Virus record (IMG/VR): IMGVR_UViG_3300013126_000010
Location: 120,708 to 184,707 of that record
Reading direction: 5' to 3' (one strand)
Length of the DNA: 64,000 nt
Origin: a virus
In this document: positions 29,012 to 38,612 of the stretch, piece by piece
Layout: every line of letters begins with the position of its first letter
How positions within the stretch are numbered: position 1 is the first letter of the stretch
Position numbers and translations under genes: made by a program
The notes under the pieces: model-generated
The model's input: the letters and a program-made list of their open reading frames with translations, nothing else
The model's database searches: none
What the model was told of the DNA's origin: nothing

Positions 29012-30769
29012 TTAAATTTCCTGTAAAATGTATGTAGATTTATTTACTCCACCATAGGTAATACGACCAGATGAATTTTGGTTAATGTACCATGACCCCG
29101 CTGCACTTATTCCAACTCTCATAGAATAAGTGGTAGATGCAGTAGTAGATGGCGAGTCAACAAATTGCACTGATGTGCTTCTTGGTTGAACTGTTGAACT
29201 AAAATATATGGCATATGCTTGTATGCAAGTAGTTCCTCTGAATAATGCAACTGTTATTGTTCTAGATGATTGTCCAGAATCTAATGTAAACTGGGTTGAT
29301 ATTGATACTTTAGATGACGTAGTGCTAGGTGTTATATTGGCAGACCATATTTGAGACCCTTCTGTACTTAATGGAGTAGTTGTATCTGCTGGTATTATAG
29401 TAGTTCCAGTCGATGATGCAAATGATCCTGTAATAATTTGATTAGAACTATCAGAACCACTTATAACCAATCCTTTATCATTGACAGTAACACTATGATA
29501 TGTCCCAGCAGTCACCCCACTATTTGCCAATGTTAATACAATAGATGTTGATCCTGTACCTGATGCATCACCAGATATAGTGATTGATTGATTATTTAAC
29601 AAATAATTATTAACATCTATTGATGCAACACCATTATTTAATTTGATAAATCCAGATGTGGTTGTTTGTAATGAACTTATGCTATTTAAATTAGAATTTA
29701 TCGGTTGTGCATCTGTGATTCCATATCCACTAATTGTAGTAGGTTTTCCTGATATATTATTCCATGATGGTGATATACTTACTGGATTACCCAACGCTGT
29801 TATTCTTCCTTTACTATCAACTGTAAATGGTGTAATAGTATCATAATTATTATACGTTCCAGCAGTAACACCAGTATTAGATAATGTTAAACTTATATTT
29901 GTAGTACCAGTACCAATAGCATCACCGGATATACTAATAGATTGGTTGGATGTTAAATAAGATGCTTGATCTAATGATGCAACCCCGTTATTTAATTTTA
30001 TAGTTCCAACAGTATTGGTACTTAATCCACTAATTGATGTTAAAATTGAATTTATAGTTTGTGCATCAGTAATGCCATATCCAGATAATGTAGTTGGATT
30101 CGAACCAGAAATAACTCTACCATAAGAATCAACTGTTATTGCTTGGTACGTACCGGCTGTTATACCAGTTGATACTAAATTTATTGTTGGATTACCAGAT
30201 ACACAGTCTCCATTTGTGACAACTATATTACCAGATGTTCCAGTAATAGTCCTTATAACCCAACTACCATTTGATACTCTAGCACTTATACCGGTAGATG
30301 ATAATCCAGCAATGGCTGATAAATCAGAATCCAATGACTGTGCGTCTATTATACCATACCCTAATAATGTATTAGGTTTATTGGAAACATTGCTCCATGG
30401 TGTTGGTATGTTTGGAACTTCTGTATTTTTTACATAGCCTTTTTCAGATACCTTTTGTTCTACGTCATCTTCAGAAATGTATCTCTTAGATGATAATTTA
30501 CTGTCAACATCAGAATCTTTTACATATCCTTTTGTTGTTAATTTGGTATCGATTTCTGATTCTTTTACGTATCCTTTTGTTGTTAATTTAGTTTCAACAT
30601 CAGTATCCGTTATGTATCCTTTTTCTAACAGTTTTTGTTCTAACGAGGTATGGTTTACAACATCTTTTTGGGTTAAAATAGCATCTATGTCATTTTCGTT
30701 AATAACAGCGTGACCATTCTGCAGTAATCCAGGCACGGTAATATTTGAATAAAATTTAATATCTGGCAT
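29012..30769 (-). CDS. Tail fibre protein with repeated fibre modules
   Basis: 585 residues. The N-terminal ~110 residues carry four copies of a ~15-residue unit (TKGYVKESEIDTKL). The middle has repeats around SGYGITDAQ and ATYHSVTVNDKGLVISG typical of trimeric phage tail fibres. The C-terminal ~150 residues form a distinct beta-rich tip, likely receptor binding. A late-type box (30796-30803) and a terminator of the upstream gene precede it. Confidence 0.85.
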   Translation of the reverse strand: MPDIKFYSNITVPGLLQNGHAVINENDIDAILTQKDVVNHTSLEQKLLEKGYITDTDVETKLTTKGYVKESEIDTKLTTKGYVKDSDVDSKLSSKRYISEDDVEQKVSEKGYVKNTEVPNIPTPWSNVSNKPNTLLGYGIIDAQSLDSDLSAIAGLSSTGISARVSNGSWVIRTITGTSGNIVVTNGDCVSGNPTINLVSTGITAGTYQAITVDSYGRVISGSNPTTLSGYGITDAQTINSILTSISGLSTNTVGTIKLNNGVASLDQASYLTSNQSISISGDAIGTGTTNISLTLSNTGVTAGTYNNYDTITPFTVDSKGRITALGNPVSISPSWNNISGKPTTISGYGITDAQPINSNLNSISSLQTTTSGFIKLNNGVASIDVNNYLLNNQSITISGDASGTGSTSIVLTLANSGVTAGTYHSVTVNDKGLVISGSDSSNQIITGSFASSTGTTIIPADTTTPLSTEGSQIWSANITPSTTSSKVSISTQFTLDSGQSSRTITVALFRGTTCIQAYAIYFSSTVQPRSTSVQFVDSPSTTASTTYSMRVGISAAGSWYINQNSSGRITYGGVNKSTYILQEI

Positions 30770-30795
30770 AGTAGTTATAGTTCCATTATAACTAG

Positions 30796-30803
30796 TATTT
30801 ATC
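30796..30803 (-). promoter_or_regulatory. T4-late-type promoter box
   Basis: Minus strand GATAAATA, 27 bp before the tail-fibre ATG. The same box stands before other structural genes. Confidence 0.5.
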
Positions 30804-30817
30804 TATTATTTAAAAAT

Positions 30818-30846
30818 AAAAAAGGGCAGTATTACCTGCCCTTTTA
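30818..30846 (-). terminator. Rho-independent terminator
   Basis: Minus strand AAAAGGGCAG/CTGCCCTTTTTT with a 6-nt loop. It ends the coiled-coil gene at 30869-31690. Confidence 0.85.
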
Positions 30847-30868
30847 AATAACCTATTTAGTTACTTAA

Positions 30869-31690
30869 TTATTTATTTTTCAATCGTGCCATTCTTTCAG
30901 ACAATGACTCAGTTGATGCTGGTGAAGTGTTACTGCTCGTGTATTTACCAATGATAGTATCAGTAGCATCAACCGGTTTTTTCAATGACTCAGCTTTCAC
31001 TTTGTAATTAGCGGCTTCGATACATTGCTCTTCTGCTTTATTTTTCAAGGCATTGATTGCAACGTCAAATTTATTTCCATTTTTACGTAGCCCAGCTACA
31101 ATTTCAGCTTGCTCTGCACGTTTACGGTTTCGTTCAGTTTCCAATTCAGCTTTTTCGATGTCACGTTTTGCGTCATCAACGGTTTTGCGTAGATTCATCA
31201 AATCTGCTGAAATTTCATCAACCGCAATTTTAAGTTCATCCATCCAGGCTTTTGCTTCTTTAGCTTCTTCCTGTTCTTTTTCTAAGATGGGTGCACGTTT
31301 TTCAACTGCATCCAACAATTTACCAAGATCAACTGTTAGTTCTGATTCATTAACTGAAGCGATAATAGCCGCTGCAGCTTGATTGTTTGGATCAGTAGAA
31401 ATATCAGCTTTAGCTTTTTCCAGGTTTTCCAACAATTGCTGGATTGTTTCAGCTTCTGTCATGAAACGATTGTATGTTTCTTGTTCAGCATCTGCTTCTG
31501 CTTGTTCTTTTTCATAATCACGAACTGCATCATTATACATTTTGATTCGTTCATTGTGTTCTGAAATTTTTTGTCGTATTGCTGTTTCTGCAACACCTTC
31601 CTTATCAACTGTTGCGGCCAAGTCAATAAGACTTGATTCAATACTTTCTGATTTAACAATAAGAAAGTGTTTAAAAAAATTTAAAGACAT
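30869..31690 (-). CDS. Long coiled-coil protein
   Basis: 273 residues, nearly all helix with heptad repeats from about 25 to 220 (KRDIEKAELETERNRKRAEQ), high Glu/Ala/Lys. The layout resembles PspA/IM30-like coiled coils but without clear signature. The short N-terminus MSLNFFKHFLIVKSE could be an amphipathic anchor. It has its own promoter and terminator, so it may be strongly expressed. Confidence 0.65.
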   Translation of the reverse strand: MSLNFFKHFLIVKSESIESSLIDLAATVDKEGVAETAIRQKISEHNERIKMYNDAVRDYEKEQAEADAEQETYNRFMTEAETIQQLLENLEKAKADISTDPNNQAAAAIIASVNESELTVDLGKLLDAVEKRAPILEKEQEEAKEAKAWMDELKIAVDEISADLMNLRKTVDDAKRDIEKAELETERNRKRAEQAEIVAGLRKNGNKFDVAINALKNKAEEQCIEAANYKVKAESLKKPVDATDTIIGKYTSSNTSPASTESLSERMARLKNK

Positions 31691-31725
31691 TGTTTTTCCT
31701 CTTATAAAATAATAAATACATTGTA

Positions 31726-31754
31726 ATTATATCATCTAGCACAAGAAATGTCAA
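31726..31754 (-). promoter_or_regulatory. Sigma70-type promoter for the coiled-coil gene
   Basis: -35 TTGACA (31749-31754), 17 bp, -10 TATAAT (31726-31731). The -35 overlaps the start of the plus-strand GIY-YIG gene. Confidence 0.75.
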
Positions 31755-32446
31755 GACAATATTTAATATATAAATTTACCAGCCCATCTAATAAATCATA
31801 TATAGGTAGAACATATGATTTACAGAAGCGAATCAGAGAACACTCTGGTAAATCATCAGGTTGCCCATTATTATGCAATGCTATCCAAAAATACGGGATA
31901 GATAACTTTAAAATTGAAATCATCGAACAAGGCATGTCGTTAGATGAAGCCAATGCAAAAGAGGTTGAAATAATAAATGAGCATAATACATTACACCCAA
32001 ATGGGTATAATATTCAACTTGGTGGTACATTTCATAATCAAACAGAATTCATGAAATCAAAGATTTCACAAACTATGAAATCAAAACCATCTCACCCATC
32101 AGGATATAAATTGAGTGAAGAAACAAAATTAAAAATGTCAGCATCGAAGAAAGGGAAGCCACCAAATAACAAGGGGAAGATATGCAAAAATAAAGGTGTA
32201 CCTCTATCAGATGAACGAAAATTACACCAATCACAGTGTATGCGATCTAAAATGACAACGGAAAAAAGAAAAAATAATTCTTTTGCACAACTTGGTAAAA
32301 CATTATCTAACGACCACAAGCAAAAAATTTCAAATTCAATGACTGGAATTATACGCCCAATAGTAATTTGCCCACATTGCGGTAAGAGTGGTTCGCACAA
32401 TAATATGATAAGATACCATTTTAATAATTGTAAATTAATTCAATGA
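31748..32446 (+). CDS. GIY-YIG homing endonuclease with zinc finger
   Basis: 232 residues. GIY-YIG core QYLIYKFTSPSNKSYIGRTY with conserved Arg/Glu positions downstream, NUMOD3-like repeats (GYKLSEETKLKMSASKKGK), and a C-terminal C-x2-C...H...C finger (CPHCGKSGSHNNMIRYHFNN). Inserted against the prevailing strand, right at a promoter, as expected for a mobile gene. Confidence 0.9.
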   Translation: MSRQYLIYKFTSPSNKSYIGRTYDLQKRIREHSGKSSGCPLLCNAIQKYGIDNFKIEIIEQGMSLDEANAKEVEIINEHNTLHPNGYNIQLGGTFHNQTEFMKSKISQTMKSKPSHPSGYKLSEETKLKMSASKKGKPPNNKGKICKNKGVPLSDERKLHQSQCMRSKMTTEKRKNNSFAQLGKTLSNDHKQKISNSMTGIIRPIVICPHCGKSGSHNNMIRYHFNNCKLIQ

Positions 32447-32455
32447 CATATTTAT

Positions 32456-32689
32456 TTACCTTTGGTTAGTTTTGTGTTTAAAAATTGTGTTTAAGTCGTT
32501 ATATATTTCAATAGAACATTTAGATGTTATCGAAAATGATGTTCCATCTTTAAAGAACCATATTGTTATATTGTTACTGGTATAATCATATCCAATAGAA
32601 TACACTTCATAGTTTTTTATATCAAACCAAAAACCATGCGGTTGTGCTGATTTTTTAGGTTTAGAAAAAGGGAGGTCTATGCCTATCAT
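32456..32689 (-). CDS. Small phage protein, unknown function
   Basis: 77 residues (MIGIDLPFSKPKKSAQ), beta-rich. A promoter inside the upstream gene (32720-32748) can drive it. No function. Confidence 0.5.
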   Translation of the reverse strand: MIGIDLPFSKPKKSAQPHGFWFDIKNYEVYSIGYDYTSNNITIWFFKDGTSFSITSKCSIEIYNDLNTIFKHKTNQR

Positions 32690-32697
32690 ATACTTTA

Positions 32698-33222
32698 TTA
32701 GTTAATTAATGATAATTCTATTATAACACCTGCCCAACATTTTTGCAACATGTTTTTATCAACTTCTACAAAAAGATATTCAGATGTTGTAGTTGATAGT
32801 TCACGCTCATAAATCTTTAGTAGACTGCGTTTTTCATTTATTTCCATCAATTCAGTAACCGCATTATAAGAATTGTTCCCTAACTGGATTGAATCATTTA
32901 TCACATCTTCACGTTTACTAACATCAATCAATGTCATGAAATACAGTATTTTATTGGTATCATCATATAGGAACTTTGATTTATCATCCGTTAAAATGAT
33001 ATCTTCAAATGTGTCAATACCATTAAGTCTCCATTCAACGACATCATTAGTTGTGACCACCATAGAAGTTGGAAATTTTACAACCGATCCTTTAACTAGT
33101 ATGTTCACAGTATCATCGAATGTTACAGGATTACCTACTTTAAATTTTGATGGTAAGAACTTACTAGACTTGGCGATATCTTTATTACCACCAAGTTTGT
33201 TTTTTAGATAACCAAATATCAT
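32698..33222 (-). CDS. Phage protein of unknown function
   Basis: 174 residues (MIFGYLKNKLGGNKDIAKSS), mainly beta with two similar halves around VKFPTSMVVTTNDVVEW. Start overlaps the stop of the secreted SBP-like gene upstream (33219-33222). The 3' end holds a promoter. Confidence 0.55.
   Translation of the reverse strand: MIFGYLKNKLGGNKDIAKSSKFLPSKFKVGNPVTFDDTVNILVKGSVVKFPTSMVVTTNDVVEWRLNGIDTFEDIILTDDKSKFLYDDTNKILYFMTLIDVSKREDVINDSIQLGNNSYNAVTELMEINEKRSLLKIYERELSTTTSEYLFVEVDKNMLQKCWAGVIIELSLIN
32720..32748 (-). promoter_or_regulatory. Intragenic sigma70-type promoter
   Basis: -35 TTGCAA (32743-32748), 17 bp, -10 TATAAT (32720-32725), at the 3' end of the 32698-33222 gene. Confidence 0.65.
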
Positions 33223-34676
33223 TGTAGTTCCTTTTTCAAAAAGTTTTTATTCAGTTCAATAATATCATATAATACTATTGGGTTATTTTGAGACCATGAT
33301 GATGTAGTTACAAGAACTGGTGGCACTGACAATACTGGAGTACCTTTATTCCAAAATGCGGCCCATGATTTATACTTATCTTGAGTAAGATTTTTATACA
33401 CATCATTCAATGCATTATCGTCGATGTATGAACGAACATAACCATTAACAACATCAGTATCAAATGCAACGAAATATGCGGATTTAGTTTCTGCCATTTG
33501 TCTCACGAACGGTGCATCAAATGTATCCACAGTGAACAAGCATGAGTTTTTGTTATCTTTTTCAGACACTATATTTGCAGCGGCAATCACTGGTTTGGTA
33601 TCATCAACTTTAGTTTTACCGAAACCACCTACTTTTTTGATTACCAGTTCATCATATGTATAATGGCTACCTGATTGATCATTACCAATATAAATGGTAT
33701 GTTTATCTGATAGATCAGCAACTGTTTTAACGTCACTACCATCATTACAAATTAACATTGTTTGTTCTGGTTTGTCAAGACTGAATACCTTTACCAGATC
33801 ATTAGAAGCACTCATTGCATCTTCTTGAGTAAATGCCATATCACATTCACCTCTGGCAAGTTTAGTCAGATTATCTAAACTACCATTTGAATACACATTC
33901 TTGATTTTTAGTTTAGTGGCAGTAGCTAATTGGGTAGCAAATCTACTGTAATCAGATGTTACCGTACCTGTACAAATTTTTATTTCACCGATGTCATCAT
34001 ATTTGATATTATCTGATAAGTAAATACCAGGATCAACACCTTCTGTAATATAGGTGCTATCTTGTTTGACACCAGATGCTTTTAATGATGCAACTTCTTT
34101 ATCAAGATCTTTTAACTTATTACAAACTTCTTGATTTCCTTGTGCACACAATTGATTAGCATCAGACCGCCATGATTGAAATGATGGTTCGTTCATGTGA
34201 TGATAATACATATTATGATCACTAATTGACGATAGCATCGACCACATCATAACAGCATCCCATGCCCCATAATTGGAATGTTGTACAATAATCGGTTGCG
34301 CATATGATGGTGTTCTATAATTAGAATAGAATGTATTTCTACGTTCTGTTCGATATGATTTATTGAACATTGAATTGATATCACTTGCAACTACACGTTT
34401 TGATGGTGATGTATTAGCTGCTTTAAATGATTCGAACAATTTGGTTGGTTTTGTCGATGGTGATGAACTTGAGCTACCAAATTTAAATGCTGTTGAAGTT
34501 TTGGCAATGGAGTTAGAAAATGGTTTACTGGTAGAACCTGTACTAAATGATTTAGAACTGGAACTAAAAGATCTAGAACCAAAACTAGAAGCCCTACCAC
34601 CACTACTACCTTTAGCAAAAGAATCCAGTGACATCAGTACCAAAAGTACTGATAGTATTACAATAATTTTTTTCAT
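33219..34676 (-). CDS. Secreted TAXI-like substrate-binding protein with Ser-rich linker
   Basis: 485 residues. Signal peptide 1-21 (LVLMSLDSFA-KG), a long Ser/Gly/Phe-rich low-complexity region (22-90), a predicted helical part, then from about residue 225 a periplasmic-binding domain (IKICTGTVTSDYSRFATQLA... GECDMAFTQEDAM ... HTIYIGNDQSGSH), in the order of TAXI-type TRAP receptors. Should be periplasmic. Its job is unknown; together with the cytochrome c-PBP fusion it makes two secreted binding proteins in one window. Confidence 0.7.
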   Translation of the reverse strand: MKKIIVILSVLLVLMSLDSFAKGSSGGRASSFGSRSFSSSSKSFSTGSTSKPFSNSIAKTSTAFKFGSSSSSPSTKPTKLFESFKAANTSPSKRVVASDINSMFNKSYRTERRNTFYSNYRTPSYAQPIIVQHSNYGAWDAVMMWSMLSSISDHNMYYHHMNEPSFQSWRSDANQLCAQGNQEVCNKLKDLDKEVASLKASGVKQDSTYITEGVDPGIYLSDNIKYDDIGEIKICTGTVTSDYSRFATQLATATKLKIKNVYSNGSLDNLTKLARGECDMAFTQEDAMSASNDLVKVFSLDKPEQTMLICNDGSDVKTVADLSDKHTIYIGNDQSGSHYTYDELVIKKVGGFGKTKVDDTKPVIAAANIVSEKDNKNSCLFTVDTFDAPFVRQMAETKSAYFVAFDTDVVNGYVRSYIDDNALNDVYKNLTQDKYKSWAAFWNKGTPVLSVPPVLVTTSSWSQNNPIVLYDIIELNKNFLKKELQ

Positions 34677-34684
34677 ATTACCTC

Positions 34685-34924
34685 TTATCGAAGTGTATTA
34701 ATGTTGAGATGGTTGGTTTTTTGCGGTATAAGACTAAATTCTACCACTTCTATATCATCTTTACAAGCATCCATTGCATCTTTATTGAAATGCATCACAT
34801 ATTTCATATATCTAGTCACTTGTAATGATGAGCCAAAAATCCTGCCTTCGGCATCAAATTGAAAATCACCATCACCTGAACAAAATAGTCCAGTTTTTGA
34901 ATTCTTAATTTTAATAAACTTCAT
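34685..34924 (-). CDS. Small phage protein, unknown function
   Basis: 79 residues (MKFIKIKNSKTGLFCSGDGD), small beta fold with a repeated DGDF/GRIFGS look. A promoter at 34955-34983 drives it. Confidence 0.5.
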   Translation of the reverse strand: MKFIKIKNSKTGLFCSGDGDFQFDAEGRIFGSSLQVTRYMKYVMHFNKDAMDACKDDIEVVEFSLIPQKTNHLNINTLR

Positions 34925-34954
34925 AAGTTATCCTAAGTTAATAAACATATCACT

Positions 34955-34983
34955 ATTGTAACATGCGTTTAGCTTTTTTGCAA
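34955..34983 (-). promoter_or_regulatory. Sigma70-type promoter
   Basis: -35 TTGCAA (34978-34983), 17 bp, -10 TACAAT (34955-34960). It starts at the end of the amidoligase gene. Confidence 0.65.
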
Positions 34984-34987
34984 CTCT

Positions 34988-36640
34988 TTATTCCATTTTT
35001 ACTACATCGAACCAATTGAATGGGGGATTTGATGGGAAATGCATCAGGTTTTTTAACTTATCAACTGCAGTGACTTCATTGGTTCCTAATACTACTGCTC
35101 CGGTAGGTGTTAATGATAGTTGCTGTTGGTATTCGGGTTTTGCTTTAATTAAGTATCTGTACTCTTTTTTTGATGCCAGTTCTTTTTTCTCGGCACGTCT
35201 TTGTTGATGTGCTCTGACGAATGATGATAACGCTGATCTAGGAAGGTCACCTGCAGAAAATCTAGCAAAATAGTTAATCACATCATCATCGCCATATTTT
35301 GAGGTTGAAATCATTTTATACAACTTTTTAGCATATTCTTCTTTATAAACATTTGGGTCACATGCAATGGCATATGCCGTTACGAATCGATTAATAGTGT
35401 TTACTAATCTGTCAATATCATATGATAACCAATCATTACCTGCATATCGGAATTCAAGATAATTATCATGTAAATTTAATCCATCATATTTCGCGGTGTA
35501 TCCAGAATGAATAATTTTGGAAGCAGCATTTGATAGATGTTTTTTCATCAATGCAAACATGTTTAATGCTTTCTGTGGTTCAAGACGTATAGCTGATTGG
35601 AATTTTTTAACAACCATCTGACAATAATTATTACCGACCCGCCCAAACTGATCTAGAATATAATTCTCTCCAACAAATAATGCCAATTTTACATAATCAA
35701 GATTTGATTGATCGATATCAGCAAGACTGACATTCATATGCAATCCACACGTGTGATTTGTATAACAACCATATTCACCAGCCCATTGTTTTATTTTTTT
35801 CAAATCTTCTATCATTTGTTGAAGTGGCAATGGTGGACTAATGAATTCAATACCGCTGTCATTGGTGTCATCTGCGGAATCTAGTGATGAATCCGGTTCT
35901 ATAATGTAATGAGTATTGTCACGTGATGCACCATGATAATTTTGATTATATTTTACAGGAGAATCAACAATCTGAGAAAAATCATCTGCCAGTGCTTCCA
36001 GATCACCCTCACCGGCATTATCATAATGCGGCCACGTTAAGTCATACCCCCTGGCAACATCTGACATTTCTCTATATCCTTTTTCTCTGAACCATTCTGC
36101 TTGGTCAGTCCAAAAATTGGATTCAAAGTAATCAGTCTCAAAATCATCTCTATTTTCATCTGTATACTGCTCAAATGCATCAACTGTATAGATGTTTGAT
36201 TCGTCTGACTGTGCAGCTTTAATTTCATCTTCCAAATCTTCGTCATCACCAGTGAAGTTATCACGAACATATTGTTCTATATAATCAGATAAATTTGATA
36301 ACGTCAATTCTTCTGATTGGAATTTTTCATTGGCTTGTTCATATAACCATTCACGATAGTCATTTTCCATTTGTTCTTTTACAGAATCTAAATCATCATT
36401 ATAATTTTCACCATCATTATCATAGAATTCAATAACTTCATCGATTGATTCTGGGGTTGGATCATTATCATAATTTTCTGTATTATACTCACCATTGTCC
36501 AATCCAATATTGGGTACATACATTTCAAACTCTATCCCAGTAATAGCATTCACTGATCCTGCCTTTTTTGCCAACGCTGCAGGTGACATTTTTAGTTCTA
36601 ATAACTGGTCTTCTGTTAGTTTAAATTCTTTTAGTCTCAT
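34988..36640 (-). CDS. Putative amidoligase, capsid-targeting-like N-terminus
   Basis: 550 residues. Begins MRLKEFKLTE. ITGIEFEMYVP (~33-43) matches the first strand of the COOH-NH2 ligase (amidoligase) fold; TNHTCGLHMNVSL (~310) and YLEFRYAGNDW (~420) match later conserved blocks. A long acidic insert (~50-240) interrupts the fold. Amidoligases make amide or isopeptide bonds with ATP; the target here is unknown. Probably head-packaged, judging by its N-terminus. Confidence 0.7.
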   Translation of the reverse strand: MRLKEFKLTEDQLLELKMSPAALAKKAGSVNAITGIEFEMYVPNIGLDNGEYNTENYDNDPTPESIDEVIEFYDNDGENYNDDLDSVKEQMENDYREWLYEQANEKFQSEELTLSNLSDYIEQYVRDNFTGDDEDLEDEIKAAQSDESNIYTVDAFEQYTDENRDDFETDYFESNFWTDQAEWFREKGYREMSDVARGYDLTWPHYDNAGEGDLEALADDFSQIVDSPVKYNQNYHGASRDNTHYIIEPDSSLDSADDTNDSGIEFISPPLPLQQMIEDLKKIKQWAGEYGCYTNHTCGLHMNVSLADIDQSNLDYVKLALFVGENYILDQFGRVGNNYCQMVVKKFQSAIRLEPQKALNMFALMKKHLSNAASKIIHSGYTAKYDGLNLHDNYLEFRYAGNDWLSYDIDRLVNTINRFVTAYAIACDPNVYKEEYAKKLYKMISTSKYGDDDVINYFARFSAGDLPRSALSSFVRAHQQRRAEKKELASKKEYRYLIKAKPEYQQQLSLTPTGAVVLGTNEVTAVDKLKNLMHFPSNPPFNWFDVVKME

Positions 36641-37939
36641 TTATAATCCTTTAGTTAGAACTGCAGTCCAACTTCCTTCTTCTGATTTTTTCATACTGAT
36701 ACGCTTTTTAATAAAGTAAACCATATCTTCTTTATAATTATCATAATTTGTAAAATATCCTTTACTATTCATATTTTCATCAACACACCCGGCAATGGCG
36801 TATTCCAAGTTCCCCATCATTAACAATTCATCATTATCATTGCTCCATATTTCAGCGCAATCTAAAACTTCATTCAGTGACGGCGACAATACATCTTCAA
36901 ATTTATTTTTTAATTCCCTGGCATAATCGTTGTATGATAACCAATCATCATGATTTTTTTCAACAGCTTCCCAATCAATTTCACCATCATCATCCTGGTA
37001 TCCCTGGTCACGTAAATATTCATAATAACTATCATCATTCATTTCCATATCATTCAATATATCATACACATTTTTCATGGCTTGTTCTTTGATGGAATTT
37101 ACCGCATCCATAATTATTTTAGGCTCCGCGAATATAACAATACCATTGATCGATGGTTCTATATTTCTGAAAACAGTAACTAAATCACCAAAACGATTTT
37201 TCAGGAAGTTCCTGATATCAGGAATCATTGTATCTTCTTCATCCATGAATTGCCCAGATTGAAAATGTAATTGATATTTTTCACCATCGTATTCGGGGTG
37301 TTTTGGTAATAGTATGTATAAATTACCTTGTCTAGAATACTGATCATATCTATTATAATTCTTTGCAGCAGTGCACCATCTTGTGCCACGACCATAGTAA
37401 CATGCCGCCGTTTTGTCTTCTGGTATTAAAATTTTAACAGCATCATTTTCATATACTATTTTTGCATTACCACGATCTTCTGGTTTTTGTGCTATTTCTA
37501 ACTTGTTAACCAATTCAGGTATATGCACTAAATCACCTAGATCAGAAAATGATAATCTATTGATATCTCTATATTCTAATGGTAATAATTTTCTATTTTT
37601 TAATTGATGGAATATCCCCAACCATTCAGAACCATTACTTTGAATTTCTTCTAACTTCGCTTTACCTGCTGCATATACTTTAGCCAACCATCGTGCGTAT
37701 TCTTTGTGGTTAGTGGGATCAGATTCTTCTAGTGCCATTAAAACATGTTCAATAATTATATTTATTGTTTGTTGAGGAACATTTTGCATTCCATAATAAT
37801 GAATATCATGATATCCCTGTGTCAGATATGAATCACTGTGGTAACTATTGTCTTGTTTAAAAGATTGTACAATTTTTAGACCAAAACTTTGGGCGGTCTT
37901 TTGTCTTTTATATTCAATTAAAAATTCTCGTGCTCTCAT
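36641..37939 (-). CDS. Large WCTA-motif phage protein, capsid-targeting-like N-terminus
   Basis: 432 residues. Begins MRAREFLIEY. The core CYYGRGTRWCTAAKNYNRYD then GNLYILLP and YQLHFQSGQFMDEED is a pattern I have seen in hypothetical proteins of large T4-like phages; no biochemical function is known to me. C-terminal half acidic and helical. Ends one base before the amidoligase start, so the two are coupled. Confidence 0.7.
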   Translation of the reverse strand: MRAREFLIEYKRQKTAQSFGLKIVQSFKQDNSYHSDSYLTQGYHDIHYYGMQNVPQQTINIIIEHVLMALEESDPTNHKEYARWLAKVYAAGKAKLEEIQSNGSEWLGIFHQLKNRKLLPLEYRDINRLSFSDLGDLVHIPELVNKLEIAQKPEDRGNAKIVYENDAVKILIPEDKTAACYYGRGTRWCTAAKNYNRYDQYSRQGNLYILLPKHPEYDGEKYQLHFQSGQFMDEEDTMIPDIRNFLKNRFGDLVTVFRNIEPSINGIVIFAEPKIIMDAVNSIKEQAMKNVYDILNDMEMNDDSYYEYLRDQGYQDDDGEIDWEAVEKNHDDWLSYNDYARELKNKFEDVLSPSLNEVLDCAEIWSNDNDELLMMGNLEYAIAGCVDENMNSKGYFTNYDNYKEDMVYFIKKRISMKKSEEGSWTAVLTKGL

Positions 37940-37949
37940 TTAACAAAAT

Positions 37950-37978
37950 CTCATAAATACATTATATATTTATCACTA
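37950..37978. promoter_or_regulatory. Divergent T4-late-type promoter boxes
   Basis: Plus strand CATAAATAC (about 37951-37959) and minus strand GATAAATA (about 37969-37976) face away from each other between the minus-strand 36641-37939 gene and the plus-strand operon at 37990. Confidence 0.5.
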
Positions 37979-37989
37979 GAGGTATTATT

Positions 37990-38370
37990 ATGAAACGAAT
38001 TATAGCAACATCAGTTATTGTATTTTTAACTGGTTGCAGCAATATTAGATTTGATTCAATGAATTATGATAGAATACTAACATTACATGCAACGGCAAAA
38101 TCAATGTCAGTGCAGTGTGATCATCCTGACTTAATTAGACAGCAGTTACCAGAACTTCAACGAATGTCAAATCACGTGGCATTATACAGTAGATTAAGAT
38201 CTGGTGGACCTGAAGTAGCAAGTTCTACTGCAATAGTAGAGTCTATGGTTAACGAACTTGTTTCGAAATATGTAAATTCTGCGCCTAGTACTGGTTACTG
38301 TTCAGAAAAATTGAAATCAATTTCAGATGCTACCTATACAGTGGCAAGTGCATTAGGAGCGCAACAATGA
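37990..38370 (+). CDS. Lipoprotein heading the plus-strand operon
   Basis: 126 residues: signal peptide and lipobox LTGC (Cys16), then a helical domain with two more Cys. RBS AGAGG before the ATG. Stop overlaps the next start (ATGA). Function unknown. Confidence 0.7.
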   Translation: MKRIIATSVIVFLTGCSNIRFDSMNYDRILTLHATAKSMSVQCDHPDLIRQQLPELQRMSNHVALYSRLRSGGPEVASSTAIVESMVNELVSKYVNSAPSTGYCSEKLKSISDATYTVASALGAQQ

Positions 38371-38609
38371 GTATAAATGACTTTTTAATTTCCCCAGTAT
38401 CAGAAATCAAAGATTTAGCTGAACGTGCGGTTAAAATAGAAACAATGTTTAATAACAATGAAATTTCTCAAGAAGAATATAAAGAATTAGCTGATGATTT
38501 ACTGGAATTAAAACATATCAATTCAGAAATGGTTGATTTGGAAGTAATGAGAGAATTATGGTTATTGGTTGATACATTAAAAAATATCAAGTTTTTTGCA
38601 TCATTATAA
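38367..38609 (+). CDS. Small acidic helical protein
   Basis: 80 residues (MSINDFLISPVSEIKDL), helical; coupled to the lipoprotein by ATGA overlap and followed 3 bp later by the ART-like gene. Possibly a chaperone or partner of it. Unassigned. Confidence 0.6.
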   Translation: MSINDFLISPVSEIKDLAERAVKIETMFNNNEISQEEYKELADDLLELKHINSEMVDLEVMRELWLLVDTLKNIKFFASL

Positions 38610-38612
38610 CAT

